Assembly: GCF_013408665.1 (NCBI RefSeq)
Contig: NZ_JACCCL010000002.1
Coordinates: forward strand, 248,001 to 312,000
Length of the DNA: 64,000 bases
Source of the DNA: Sporosarcina sp. JAI121
GTDB taxonomy: Bacteria > Bacillota > Bacilli > Bacillales_A > Planococcaceae
Direction: 5' to 3'
In this document: piece after piece, positions 41,304-49,767 of the stretch
How positions within the stretch are numbered: the stretch's first letter is position 1
How the letters are laid out: every line of letters starts with the position of its first letter
Notes under the pieces: model-generated
Told to the model about the DNA's origin: nothing
The model's database searches: none
The model's input: only the letters and a program-made list of their open reading frames with translations
Made by a program: the position numbers and the translations under genes

Positions 41304-41333
41304 CCATAGCCTAACAAGGTTATGGTTTTTTTA
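41304..41333 (+). terminator. Terminator after ywbE
   Basis: CCATAGCC/GGTTATGG stem, short loop, then seven T. Confidence 0.8.
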
Positions 41334-41365
41334 GAGATTCAGTTGGTTGTGACCGCTGCTAAAAC

Positions 41366-41430
41366 AATCATGTTAATTCAAACAATCGTGTTTGTTTGAA
41401 TTAACATGATTGACTTGGTGACTGTCACCA
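41366..41430. repeat. Long palindrome with GTGACTGTCAC flank, copy 1
   Basis: A perfect 19-bp inverted repeat (41366-41384 with 41395-41413) closes a 10-nt loop AATCGTGTTT. It is followed by the small palindrome GGTGACTGTCACC (41418-41430). Related to 44022-44104. REP-like mobile palindrome is the likely class (inference). Confidence 0.8.
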
Positions 41431-41529
41431 CCGTTTTATGTGAAGAGATATGTATGATTGGAGAAAACAGTAAAGGGCTCCTTTGAAGTGCGATATACTA
41501 ACATGTTTCAATACCTAGGGGGAATTGGC

Positions 41530-42696
41530 TTGAAAATTGTGAAGATGATCACAATAATCCTGACGATTATTGTGATGGCGATTATATTGGCGTTGCCATT
41601 GGCTTTTATATCTGTATTATTCATAACGCCGAATATGTATTATATAGTACCGTTGTTTATTGCAATCTACGTGATACTGGTTGTTCTGATAATTTTCAAA
41701 ACGCTAGGTTGGACGAAATACAAGAGCGGAAAAAAATCCTTTTATGGCGTCACGGCAATGATAATCGCCGTCGCGTTGTCTTTCACGGCTTCTGGTATGT
41801 ATAAACAGAACTTGGACAGCTTGGAGGACACAGAAGTGGACCTGCACCAATATATGCCGTTTGCACCCGAAACGAAAACAGTGAAACTGGAAGAGCCAGT
41901 GACTTGGAAACTTGAATCCAATTTGCCTGTTATTGACGGGGCGACCGCACTTTATCCAATGTATGCCGGATTCGCACAGGCTGTCTATCCCGAGAAGGAA
42001 TACAACTTATACAGCAGTAAAGTGATGTCAAATATGACAAACATAGCTTATGAAAACCTTATCAATGGACAAGTCGATATGATTTTTGTGGCGGGTCCTT
42101 CAGCCAAACAAATTGAGGCCGCGGAACAGGCAGGCAAAGAATTAAAGCTGACGCCAATCGGTAAAGAAGCATTCGTTTTCTTTGTAAACTCGAAAAACCC
42201 CGTAAAGAGTTTGACTATAAATGAAATCAAAGGGGTTTATTCCGGAGATATCACAAACTGGAAAGACGTCGGAGGAAAGAGGAACGCGATTCGTGCTTTC
42301 CAGCGTCCACAAGACAGCGGCAGTCAGACTGCACTTCAAAAGTTAATGGGTGACGAGCCAATCATGGATCCTCCTAAAGAAAACGTGATTGATCTTATGG
42401 GAGGCATTATTGGCCAAGTTTCAGCCTATACAAATTACAATAACGCTATAGGATTTACATTCAGGTATTATTCCACCGAAATGGTCAGGAACGAGAAAAT
42501 CCGATTGCTTCAAGTAAACGGAGTTGAACCGACAGCAGAATCAATCCGATCGGGGGACTATCCGATTACGGCTGAGATATACGCAGTTACCGCTGGAAGT
42601 GAAAACCCACATATCGAGGAATTCATCGATTGGATTTTATCTGATCAAGGACAGGAAATCATTGAGAAGACGGGGTATGTTTCAATTGGGAAATGA
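41530..42696 (+). CDS. Membrane-anchored PstS-like substrate-binding protein
   Basis: 388 residues if started at TTG 41530, 7 nt after AGGGGGA; a longer frame opens at TTG 41458. Three hydrophobic helices (~residues 6-30, 36-58, 72-92) replace the usual lipoprotein signal. A PBP-like domain follows with DGATALYPMYAGFA, LINGQVDMIFVAGPS, GEITNW-type SGDITNWKDVGG, and QDSGSQTALQ. It resembles phosphate-type binding proteins, but no permease is adjacent. It may be a receptor or sensor rather than a transporter component. Confidence 0.72.
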   Translation: MKIVKMITIILTIIVMAIILALPLAFISVLFITPNMYYIVPLFIAIYVILVVLIIFKTLGWTKYKSGKKSFYGVTAMIIAVALSFTASGMYKQNLDSLEDTEVDLHQYMPFAPETKTVKLEEPVTWKLESNLPVIDGATALYPMYAGFAQAVYPEKEYNLYSSKVMSNMTNIAYENLINGQVDMIFVAGPSAKQIEAAEQAGKELKLTPIGKEAFVFFVNSKNPVKSLTINEIKGVYSGDITNWKDVGGKRNAIRAFQRPQDSGSQTALQKLMGDEPIMDPPKENVIDLMGGIIGQVSAYTNYNNAIGFTFRYYSTEMVRNEKIRLLQVNGVEPTAESIRSGDYPITAEIYAVTAGSENPHIEEFIDWILSDQGQEIIEKTGYVSIGK

Positions 42697-42709
42697 GGAG
42701 GATTGTTAA

Positions 42710-43075
42710 ATGAGTGAAAGGAAACTCACGGTATTGTTAGGAATTGAACATCCGATTATCCAAGCCCCCATGGCGGGAGTGACGACATCGGAGTTTGTAG
42801 AGGCATCGGCGGAGACGGGGATACATGGGTCAATCGGGGCAGGGTATTTGTCTGCAGAAGAGACACGGAAGTTCATTCGCAAAGTGAAAAGTCTTACTGA
42901 GAAGCCGTTTGCGGTGAATTTGTTTGTTCCGGAAAAGGTGAATCCGAGTGAGGAGCAGTTGCGGCGAGCGTATGAAGCGCTCAAACCGATTGGTAATGAA
43001 CTCGGGATGTCTTCGTGGAATACACCGTTAAGTACGGGTGGAAAACTAAAAGGAATTATTGAAAGATTTGTTTAA
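42710..43075 (+). pseudogene. Truncated nitronate monooxygenase / flavin oxidoreductase
   Basis: Only 121 residues of a family normally above 300. The N-terminus is standard: GIEHPIIQAPMAGVTTSEFVEA, GSIGAGYLSAEETRKFI, PFAVNLFVPEK. After GNELGMSS the sequence departs from the family (WNTPLSTGGKLKGII) and stops. The FMN- and nitronate-binding remainder of the barrel is missing, so it is probably non-functional. A deletion joined it to the next gene region. Confidence 0.8.
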
Positions 43076-43136
43076 CAACGTAGTCCGTTAGTCAATACGG
43101 TTTGGTACACTAGATATAAAAACGGCGGTGGATCAT

Positions 43137-44015
43137 ATGAGGAAATATATCGGGGAAATTGGACTTATCATTACAGCAATCATTTGGGGCAGTGGGTTTG
43201 TAGCCAGTGCCGTAGCGTTGGAATACTACACGCCGTATCAAATTCTGGCAGGTCGTTTTTTAATCGGTGTACTCATTTTAGGGATTGTTTTTCATAAAAG
43301 GTTGAAGGCAATCAAGAAAAGCACACTAATAAAAGGCTCCATATTGGGGGTTTTCCTCTACATCGCATTTGCCCTTCAAACGGTAGGTCTGCAATACACG
43401 ACACCATCAAAAAATGCGTTCTTAACCGCGGTCAATGTCGTTATCGTTCCTTTCATAGGATTCATGCTCTATAAAAAGAAAATTGATATCTTTGAACTAG
43501 GCGGGGCATTTATGGCGATGATAGGAGTAGCGGTACTATCACTTAAATTCTCTTCCGAGATCAATATAGGGGACTTACTAACGTTATGTTGCGCAGTTGG
43601 GTTTGCGTTCCATATCTTCTACACTTCTAAATTTGTAAAAGACGAGGACCCCGTTCAGCTAACCATTATTCAAATGACAGCAGCGGCAGTCATCGGATTT
43701 GTCGTTGTAGGTTTCAAAGGTGAAACAACCTTTTCCACGGAAGCGGAAGGTTTGCTCCCGCTTCTCTACCTGGCAGTTTTCTCGACGACAATTGCATTTC
43801 TTTTACAAACGGTGGCTCAAAAGTTCATCACGGAAACAAAGGCTGCAATTATTTTATCTACCGAATCGTTTTGGGGGATGGCGTTTTCAGTCGCGATTTT
43901 GAGTGAAGCGATGACAGACAGAATGGCCATCGGTGCAATTCTTATTCTGGGTGCAATTGTTCTATCCGAGACGAAGCTAAGTTTTTTGAAAAAGAAACCG
44001 ATAACTTCGCGGTGA
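43137..44015 (+). CDS. EamA/DMT-superfamily transporter
   Basis: 292-residue protein with ten transmembrane helices arranged as two EamA repeats (first repeat IITAIIWGSGFVASAVAL, second starting ~residue 145). Drug/metabolite exporter class; substrate unknown. Start ATG 43137 with CGGCGGTGG upstream. The stop codon lies inside an 11-bp tandem duplication (ACTTCGCGGTG, 44004-44025) that leads into repeat copy 2. Confidence 0.88.
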   Translation: MRKYIGEIGLIITAIIWGSGFVASAVALEYYTPYQILAGRFLIGVLILGIVFHKRLKAIKKSTLIKGSILGVFLYIAFALQTVGLQYTTPSKNAFLTAVNVVIVPFIGFMLYKKKIDIFELGGAFMAMIGVAVLSLKFSSEINIGDLLTLCCAVGFAFHIFYTSKFVKDEDPVQLTIIQMTAAAVIGFVVVGFKGETTFSTEAEGLLPLLYLAVFSTTIAFLLQTVAQKFITETKAAIILSTESFWGMAFSVAILSEAMTDRMAIGAILILGAIVLSETKLSFLKKKPITSR

Positions 44016-44021
44016 CTTCGC

Positions 44022-44104
44022 GGTGACAGTCACTAAGTTAATCATGAAATTTCAAACAATCACGTTTGTTTGAACAAACATGTTTGTTTTTGTACCTGTC
44101 ACCG
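44022..44104. repeat. Palindrome with GTGACAGTCAC flank, copy 2
   Basis: Contains TTCAAAC-AATCACGTTT-GTTTGAA, the same loop design as copy 1 (AATCGTGTTT). It is flanked by GGTGACAGTCAC on the left and ACCTGTCACCG on the right. It is more degenerate than copy 1 outside the core. Confidence 0.7.
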
Positions 44105-44128
44105 TTCAAAAGAAAGAAGGAGATTTGC

Positions 44129-44548
44129 ATGGAAACGCGTATTGTTGACGTTGAAAAGTTCAAAGTGAAAGGATATGCACTGAAAGGACCGCTTTCGGAA
44201 ATACCGGGTAAATGGGATGTGCTGAATGCTGAAATTGCAAAGCAAGGTGTAGTGGCAGAAGAATCATTCGGACTTTGCCTGTCGATGAAGGATGGGGACA
44301 TCCACTATATCGCTGGCATCAAATCACATCTTGCTGAAGGGTTTCCAGATACTGAAGAGGCTCTGGTCTCGGGCGGAAAGTTCATGGTTGGCAAGGTAGA
44401 TGGTGGAGTTTCTGCGATACGAACTGCGTTTAACGCAATTATGAAAACAGACGGCATTCAACTGCGAAATAGTTTTAGCTTTGAACGTTATCTTCATCCT
44501 GAAGGTTCGAACGGGTATGATATTGAGGTTTGGTTGCCGATTGAGTAA
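44129..44548 (+). CDS. GyrI-like effector-binding domain protein
   Basis: 139-residue stand-alone small-molecule-binding domain of the kind fused to AraC/MerR regulators (SOUL/GyrI fold). Family-like segments are KVKGYALKGPLSEIPGKWD and the C-terminal RYLHPEGSNGYDIEVWLPIE. No DNA-binding domain is attached. Start ATG 44129 behind GAAGGAGA. It could sequester a drug or ligand (inference). Confidence 0.78.
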   Translation: METRIVDVEKFKVKGYALKGPLSEIPGKWDVLNAEIAKQGVVAEESFGLCLSMKDGDIHYIAGIKSHLAEGFPDTEEALVSGGKFMVGKVDGGVSAIRTAFNAIMKTDGIQLRNSFSFERYLHPEGSNGYDIEVWLPIE

Positions 44549-44582
44549 TAGAGGGGAAAGATAAGGAATTGTATATACAGAA

Positions 44583-44617
44583 GAGATTTCGGTGTATTCC
44601 GGGATCTCTTTTTTGTT
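44583..44617 (+). terminator. Terminator after the GyrI-like gene
   Basis: AGAGAT.../...ATCTCT stem followed by six T. Confidence 0.75.
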
Positions 44618-44694
44618 TCGTAAAGTTTTGGAAAGCAGTTGACAATTGGTAACCTTACCCAGCACCATGAATAAAAGGGGCGGTGAGGTAAAAA

Positions 44695-45501
44695 GTGATA
44701 GAGATTTATAAGAAAACATGGATTTCCAGTTTTATCATCGGAATAGGGATTGCTGTTTTTTGCATTATGTATTATTTCATCGGTTATAAAAGTTTCAAGG
44801 AAAATGGGGATGTATTAGTCATAAACGGATTGATTGCATTGTTTTCAATCGGAGCAGGGTTTCGATACAAAAGTGTGCATAAGAAATTGGTCAATGAAAC
44901 AGTGGATATTTCAGCGAGTACGTTAAATTTTGAGAATCTAAACGAATTGATTCTCAAACGGGTCCCTTCTCCCTTGCTTAAAATATATAACGTCGATTCA
45001 AACGGCAATTCGTTGTTTGTCATTGAACCGTCTAAAGGTAGGTTGTCGAGATGGCTCACGTTTTTTGAACTATTTGAGAAGGGGTTTATCATTCCGGTTC
45101 ACTACGACATATCGGATATGACCGGCCAACAGCTAGCGACAATTACAATCCGAAACAATATAAAGCGCGATGAACTTATAGTAAAGAAACCGGATGGTAC
45201 AGTAGTCGCCACTTACGTCCAGCAACTGTTGAAATCAAAGCTCAAAAATCGAGGAGTTTTGTATCATTCGGATGGTTCGGTGTGGCGGAATTTTGAAGCG
45301 AAATCAATCGCGGGCGACATCGATGTGAAAGATGAAGAAGGGCATATGACAGCGAGATACCGTTTTGGCATTTTTCCATATGCGATGAGACCAGTCTTTC
45401 AAAGCACGGCACATCATGAACATGTTCAGTTCGGGTCACATATAACCTCTGATGAAAAACTGGCATATACGATGATATTTTTCTTCTGGCTCAAAGGGTA
45501 A
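44695..45501 (+). CDS. Membrane protein with possible tubby-like C-terminal domain
   Basis: 268-residue protein that I do not firmly recognise. Two N-terminal transmembrane helices (~residues 9-29 and 40-57) are followed by a beta-rich soluble part (~90-268) with repeats such as LATITIRNNIKRDELIVKKPDG. This composition recalls the tubby/LURP-one beta-barrel found in some Bacillota proteins (inference). GTG start at 44695 behind GGGGCGGTGAGG. Function unknown. Confidence 0.55.
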   Translation: MIEIYKKTWISSFIIGIGIAVFCIMYYFIGYKSFKENGDVLVINGLIALFSIGAGFRYKSVHKKLVNETVDISASTLNFENLNELILKRVPSPLLKIYNVDSNGNSLFVIEPSKGRLSRWLTFFELFEKGFIIPVHYDISDMTGQQLATITIRNNIKRDELIVKKPDGTVVATYVQQLLKSKLKNRGVLYHSDGSVWRNFEAKSIAGDIDVKDEEGHMTARYRFGIFPYAMRPVFQSTAHHEHVQFGSHITSDEKLAYTMIFFFWLKG

Positions 45502-45520
45502 GCTGATTCATCTTTGGGTG

Positions 45521-45551
45521 TTGACTCTAACGTTACGTCATACTTTATAGT
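45521..45551 (+). promoter_or_regulatory. MerR-type promoter with 19-bp spacer
   Basis: TTGACT (45521-45526) and TATAGT (45546-45551) are 19 bp apart. The over-long spacer carries a dyad centred on AACGTT (TGACTCTAACGTTACGTCA). This is the classic architecture bound and twisted by MerR-family activators, 26 bp before the regulator's own start. Confidence 0.8.
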
Positions 45552-45576
45552 GAGTAGTGAAGGGAGGCCAGAAGCG

Positions 45577-46302
45577 ATGAAAGTGAAAGAAGTCTCTCAG
45601 TTGACCGGTGTCAGTGTGCGCACACTTCATCATTATGATGACATCGGTTTGTTAACGCCAGATCGCACGACAGAAGCAGGGTATCGGCTTTACTCGGACG
45701 ATAATTTGGCTACGTTGCAGCAAATTTTGTTCTTTCGCGAACTGGGTTTCTCTTTGAAAAAAATCAAGGAACTGCTTACAAGCCCTTCATTTGATCGAGA
45801 AGAAGCTTTTGAAATGCAGCGTAATATGCTCCTTGAGAGGCGACGGCAGCTTGACAGTATGATTGATACGATTGAGAAGACAATTCAACATGGAAAGGGG
45901 GAATTGGCAATGACGAATGAAGAGAAATTTAAAGGGTTCGACTTCAGCAAGAACCCATACGAACAAGAAGCAAGGGAACGTTGGGGCGATAAGGCGGTCA
46001 ATGAATCGAATAAAAGAGCCGCACAATTCGGACCGGAATATGGAGAGGAAATGAATCGTATTTACTTCAATTTGGCGGATCTGCGCCATCTGTCAGCAGA
46101 CTCAGACGAAGCGCAAGCGGCAATTGGAGAATGGTTTGAGTTCCTGAATAAAATAGGGAGTTATTCCTTGGAAGCATTTCAAGGACTTGGTGAAATGTAT
46201 GTAGCTGATGAACGATTTACGAAGAATATTGATAAGTTTGGAGAGGGACTAGCGGAGTTTATGAAAGATGCGATGGCGGAATTTGCCGGCAAACAAAAAT
46301 AA
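45577..46302 (+). CDS. MerR-family regulator with TipAS domain (Mta-like)
   Basis: 241-residue transcription activator. The N-terminal winged helix MKVKEVSQLTGVSVRTLHHYDDIGLLTPDRTTEAGYRLY is followed by a dimerisation coiled coil (~residues 75-110) and a TipAS antibiotic-recognition domain (~120-241, with AYMYVADERFTK-type LGEMYVADERFTKNID). Similar in plan to B. subtilis Mta, which activates multidrug efflux. Here no efflux gene is adjacent; it probably regulates itself from the promoter above and genes elsewhere. Confidence 0.9.
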   Translation: MKVKEVSQLTGVSVRTLHHYDDIGLLTPDRTTEAGYRLYSDDNLATLQQILFFRELGFSLKKIKELLTSPSFDREEAFEMQRNMLLERRRQLDSMIDTIEKTIQHGKGELAMTNEEKFKGFDFSKNPYEQEARERWGDKAVNESNKRAAQFGPEYGEEMNRIYFNLADLRHLSADSDEAQAAIGEWFEFLNKIGSYSLEAFQGLGEMYVADERFTKNIDKFGEGLAEFMKDAMAEFAGKQK

Positions 46303-46312
46303 TCTATATCTT

Positions 46313-46353
46313 AAGCGCAGTGAGAAGAAATTATTCTTGTTGCGCTTTTTTTA
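46313..46353 (+). terminator. Terminator after the MerR gene
   Basis: AAGCGCA/TGCGCTT stem followed by T7. The rest of the gap up to 46593 holds an imperfect CTGTC.../...GACAG inverted repeat (46470-46514) and no gene. Confidence 0.75.
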
Positions 46354-46593
46354 TTAATAAAAATCGTTATTACTATATTCTATTTCCTTCGACTGCCGAA
46401 TCATTTGAAAAAATGAAACTCCAACCTCGGTTGTATCGTATAATACATATACAGATTAAATTAATCCTCAGCTGTCAGGAATTCCCGTTACCCACTAGGT
46501 CCCGGGTCTTAGACAGTTTCCATCCGCAGCCGGTTTAGATTGCTTACCGGATTGTGCATAATGGATATAAGAGATCGGCAAGGGGTTGGGACA

Positions 46594-47190
46594 ATGAAGA
46601 AAACCATCTATATCGTGTTGACGGACACGGGGACATTGCTGTCAAAAGCGATCGGGATGTATACGCGAAAAGAATTGAATCATACTTCAATTGCTTTTGA
46701 TGCAGAACTGTTAGAGATGTACAGTTTTGGGCGAAAACAGCGGCATAATCCTTTTATAGGCGGGTTTGTGAAAGAAAGCGCTACGGAAGGGATATTCCGA
46801 CAGGCTACATGTGCGGTTTATAGTTGTGATGTGACAGTTGAAGAGTACACACGCATGCTTGATAAAATCCGATTGATTGAACAGGAAAAAGAACTTTATA
46901 AATATAATTTTATCGGTTTATTTGGCGTGGCCGTGAATAAGGGAATCCAGCGTGAACATGCATTTTTTTGTTCACAATTTGTAGCGATGGTTGTAAATGA
47001 AGGCGGCTTACAGATGTTCAACATTTCACCTAGTTTAGTGCAGCCGCATCACTTTTCGCAACTGCCCAGCTTAGATCCTGTTTACGAGGGAGATTTGCAG
47101 ACCTATTTGAATCAAGTGAGAGGTCAGCAAGAACGACCACCTATTCGTATGGGAATGTGGAAAAGCTTAGCGTTCCGATTGCTCGCCTAA
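46594..47190 (+). CDS. Permuted papain-like amidase (YiiX/NlpC-P60-type)
   Basis: 198-residue protein. The putative catalytic His lies in NHTSIAFD (~residue 30) before the Cys in FFCSQFVAMVV (~residue 130), the order of circularly permuted NlpC/P60-like hydrolases. No signal peptide is visible, so it is probably cytosolic. Substrate unknown (peptidoglycan, lipid or protein amide bonds occur in the superfamily). Start ATG 46594 behind AGGGGTTGGG. Confidence 0.7.
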   Translation: MKKTIYIVLTDTGTLLSKAIGMYTRKELNHTSIAFDAELLEMYSFGRKQRHNPFIGGFVKESATEGIFRQATCAVYSCDVTVEEYTRMLDKIRLIEQEKELYKYNFIGLFGVAVNKGIQREHAFFCSQFVAMVVNEGGLQMFNISPSLVQPHHFSQLPSLDPVYEGDLQTYLNQVRGQQERPPIRMGMWKSLAFRLLA

Positions 47191-47206
47191 ATAGGCAATC
47201 CATTCA

Positions 47207-47240
47207 TTAAGAGAGCATCTCTATTTATTTGGAGGAGCTC
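47207..47240 (+). terminator. Weak terminator after the amidase gene
   Basis: AAGAGAGC/GAGCTCTT pairing followed by TTTTT. No gene is seen in the remaining gap to 47376. Confidence 0.45.
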
Positions 47241-47376
47241 TTTTTAATATCCCGACAATACTTTAATAATTAGCAGACAAAAAAGATTATCAGTACGAGT
47301 TGCGATGCTTTACGTTTGTCGCAATTACTACTAAAACGTGCGATAATAAATAAAACGACGAAGTTAGGATGACACC

Positions 47377-48573
47377 ATGACAAAAACAATTGATTTACAA
47401 GTAAATGCAAAAAATATTTCCGATTTCAAAAAGGGCTATCCGTTAATTTTAAAGGATGCGATTATTAATTCCAGCGTGTTGACAAAGGAAGGCACGATTG
47501 TTCGATTAGTGGATAAAGACCGTCGATTCGTTGCAAAAGGATATTACGGTTTGCAAAACAAAGGTCTTGGCTGGGTACTGACGAAAAAAGAGGAAGAAGA
47601 AATCGATTTCGATTTTTTCGAATCAAGAATCGCCGCGGCACTTGCGAGGCGTGAAGCTTTATTTGCAGATGCCTATACGACTGCTTTTCGCGTGTTCAAT
47701 GGAGAAGGCGACGGCATCGGCGGCCTGACAATCGATTATTTCGACGGCTACTTTATGGTCAGCTGGTACAGTGAAGGGATTTATTCACTCAAGCATCATG
47801 TCTACAGTGTGTTTGATAAAATTATCGATTACAAAGGGATTTATGAGAAAAAGCGCTTTGACACGAAAGGCGGATACATCGAACAGGATGATTTCGTCAA
47901 AGGGGAGCAAGGCGATTTCCCGATTATCGTCAAAGAAAATGGCATGAATTTCGCGGTCAACTTGAATGATGGCGCAATGACGGGCATTTTCCTTGATCAG
48001 CGTGATATGCGCAAAGCGATTCGCGACAAGTATTCTGAGGGTAAAAACGTGTTGAATACATTCTCGTATACGGGTGCATTTTCTGTTGCGGCAGTTCTTG
48101 GCGGCGCGATGAAGACGACAAGTGTCGATTTGGCGAAGCGCAGCAATGCAAAAACGATTGAGCAGTTCAGTGTCAACGGCATCGACTATGAACAGCAGGA
48201 CATTAAAGTGATGGACGTCTTCGATTATTTCCGTTACGCAAAACGGAATGATTTGAAATTCGACCTTATTATCCTGGACCCTCCTAGTTTCGCACGTACC
48301 AAAAAATACACGTTCAGTACGGCAAAAGATTATCCGGCATTGCTGATGGATGCAATTGCAGTTACCGAGAAAAATGGAATTATTGTTGCATCGACGAACA
48401 ATGCGAGTTTCGGAATGAAGAAATTCAAAACGTTCATCGAGCAGGCATTCAATGAAGCAGGTTCCCGGTACAAAATACTTGAGGAATCAACATTACCAAA
48501 AGATTTCCGGACAAACCGTGATTACCCTGAATTCAACTATTTGAAAGTTGTTATTCTGCAGAAAACGAAATAA
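47377..48573 (+). CDS. rRNA methyltransferase, RlmI/YwbD class
   Basis: 398-residue cytosolic SAM-dependent enzyme. An N-terminal PUA-like RNA-binding domain (~residues 1-80) is followed by a linker with GEGDGIGGLTIDYFDGY, the SAM site LNTFSYTGAFSVAA (~residue 225) and catalytic LDPPSFART (~302). Members methylate 23S rRNA at C or G positions; the exact nucleotide is not predictable here. Monocistronic. Confidence 0.88.
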   Translation: MTKTIDLQVNAKNISDFKKGYPLILKDAIINSSVLTKEGTIVRLVDKDRRFVAKGYYGLQNKGLGWVLTKKEEEEIDFDFFESRIAAALARREALFADAYTTAFRVFNGEGDGIGGLTIDYFDGYFMVSWYSEGIYSLKHHVYSVFDKIIDYKGIYEKKRFDTKGGYIEQDDFVKGEQGDFPIIVKENGMNFAVNLNDGAMTGIFLDQRDMRKAIRDKYSEGKNVLNTFSYTGAFSVAAVLGGAMKTTSVDLAKRSNAKTIEQFSVNGIDYEQQDIKVMDVFDYFRYAKRNDLKFDLIILDPPSFARTKKYTFSTAKDYPALLMDAIAVTEKNGIIVASTNNASFGMKKFKTFIEQAFNEAGSRYKILEESTLPKDFRTNRDYPEFNYLKVVILQKTK

Positions 48574-48587
48574 ATTGAGAATAGAGG

Positions 48588-48621
48588 AGCCGTACCGAAG
48601 TTAAACAGGTGCGGCTTTTCC
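48588..48621 (+). terminator. Possible terminator after the rRNA methyltransferase
   Basis: AGCCGTACC/GGTGCGGCT stem then TTTTCC. Confidence 0.5.
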
Positions 48622-48691
48622 AGTGCGAAAAAAGAGGATAAAGCCTGTCAATCGAGAATAGATAATGGTAGAGATTGAATGGGGTGGGAAT

Positions 48692-49312
48692 GTGACTGAG
48701 GCGATTTTACACGGAATCATTCTGGCATTCGGCTTGATTGTGCCGTTAGGCGTCCAAAATGTGTTCGTATTCAATCAGGGTGCGTTGCAGCCTACATTTA
48801 TGAGGGCCATGCCGGTTGTCATAACTGCGGGTATTTGTGACACGCTGTTGATTGTTTCGGCGGTATCAGGCGTTTCACTTCTTGTCCTGACGTTTGCCTG
48901 GTTGGAAAATATTATTTTTAGTATTGGTATACTTTTTTTACTTTATATCGGTTTTGTTTTATGGAAAAGTGATGAGATGTCGACGAAGGTGGATGGAGAG
49001 CAATTTTCAACTAAGAAACAAATCATCTTTGCGGCTTCGGTTTCTTTGTTGAACCCCCATGCAATCCTTGACACAATTGGGGTTATCGGGTCAAGTTCAC
49101 TGAATTACGCGGGGAATGTACGAATGGCATTCACACTGACGACGATCATCGTTTCGTGGCTTTGGTTTTTCGGTCTTGCAACTGCGGGTCGCTATATCGG
49201 GAAGCTAGATTCGACTGGCAAGCTGATTGCGCTGTTGAATAAAATCTCTGCTATAGTCGTCTGGGGAGTTGCTGTGTATATGGCAATTAGATTGGCAGGG
49301 AATATGATGTGA
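48692..49312 (+). CDS. LysE/ArgO-type amino-acid exporter
   Basis: 206-residue membrane protein with six hydrophobic helices. The conserved first half ILAFGLIVPLGVQNVFVFNQG and the LLNPHAILDT motif (~residue 118) mark LysE-family basic-amino-acid exporters. I choose GTG 48692, behind TGGGGTGGGA, over ATG 48665. Its possible link to arginine metabolism (rocF, ~20 kb away) is speculative. Confidence 0.85.
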   Translation: MTEAILHGIILAFGLIVPLGVQNVFVFNQGALQPTFMRAMPVVITAGICDTLLIVSAVSGVSLLVLTFAWLENIIFSIGILFLLYIGFVLWKSDEMSTKVDGEQFSTKKQIIFAASVSLLNPHAILDTIGVIGSSSLNYAGNVRMAFTLTTIIVSWLWFFGLATAGRYIGKLDSTGKLIALLNKISAIVVWGVAVYMAIRLAGNMM

Positions 49313-49347
49313 AAAGCCGTACGGGTCTTCAATCGGGTACGGCTTTT
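49312..49347. terminator. Bidirectional terminator between lysE-like and DUF3021 genes
   Basis: AAAAGCCGTAC pairs perfectly with GTACGGCTTTT around a 14-nt loop. The two genes are convergent. Confidence 0.8.
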
Positions 49348-49356
49348 CGCGTTTAT

Positions 49357-49767
49357 TCAAAGCTCCTGCAGTTCCGCATTCAACTTCTTCGCCTGCCCCC
49401 TGAAATAAAGATAGAAAGAAGTCCAAAATACAGAATAGAAAACAATGAATACTCCTAATGCGAGTAAAAAGCTTTTTACTGTAAACGGAACCCAACCGAT
49501 TCCGAATGCAAGAATGAAATACAGAATCACCACTGTAACGAAATGCAGCGCGGTCTGTTGGGACAAGCGCAAATTTGCATTTTCAAAAAAGAGTGGCGTA
49601 ACTGTGAAAAACCAGCCGCAAAAAATGGAACCAAGCGAGTTTTTCAAGAATAATTGTCCGTCCAGCATATCTTTATCGCTGAATAGCACAACTGAATTGG
49701 TCAGAATCACAGCAATGAATGCACCGAAGAAAACACCGATGACGCTTCTGTATAAAAATGTTTTCAT
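49357..49767 (-). CDS. DUF3021 membrane protein
   Basis: 136-residue protein with four transmembrane helices, closely matching DUF3021 in size and context: the gene overlaps the LytTR gene by 4 nt. Homologous two-gene systems in streptococci pair a LytTR activator with a membrane inhibitor, so this is probably the membrane antagonist (inference by context). Confidence 0.8.
   Translation of the reverse strand: MKTFLYRSVIGVFFGAFIAVILTNSVVLFSDKDMLDGQLFLKNSLGSIFCGWFFTVTPLFFENANLRLSQQTALHFVTVVILYFILAFGIGWVPFTVKSFLLALGVFIVFYSVFWTSFYLYFRGQAKKLNAELQEL

Noticed and set aside
44549-44694. Riboswitch before the tubby-like gene
   Set aside because: Only a simple terminator hairpin was found; no aptamer motif.
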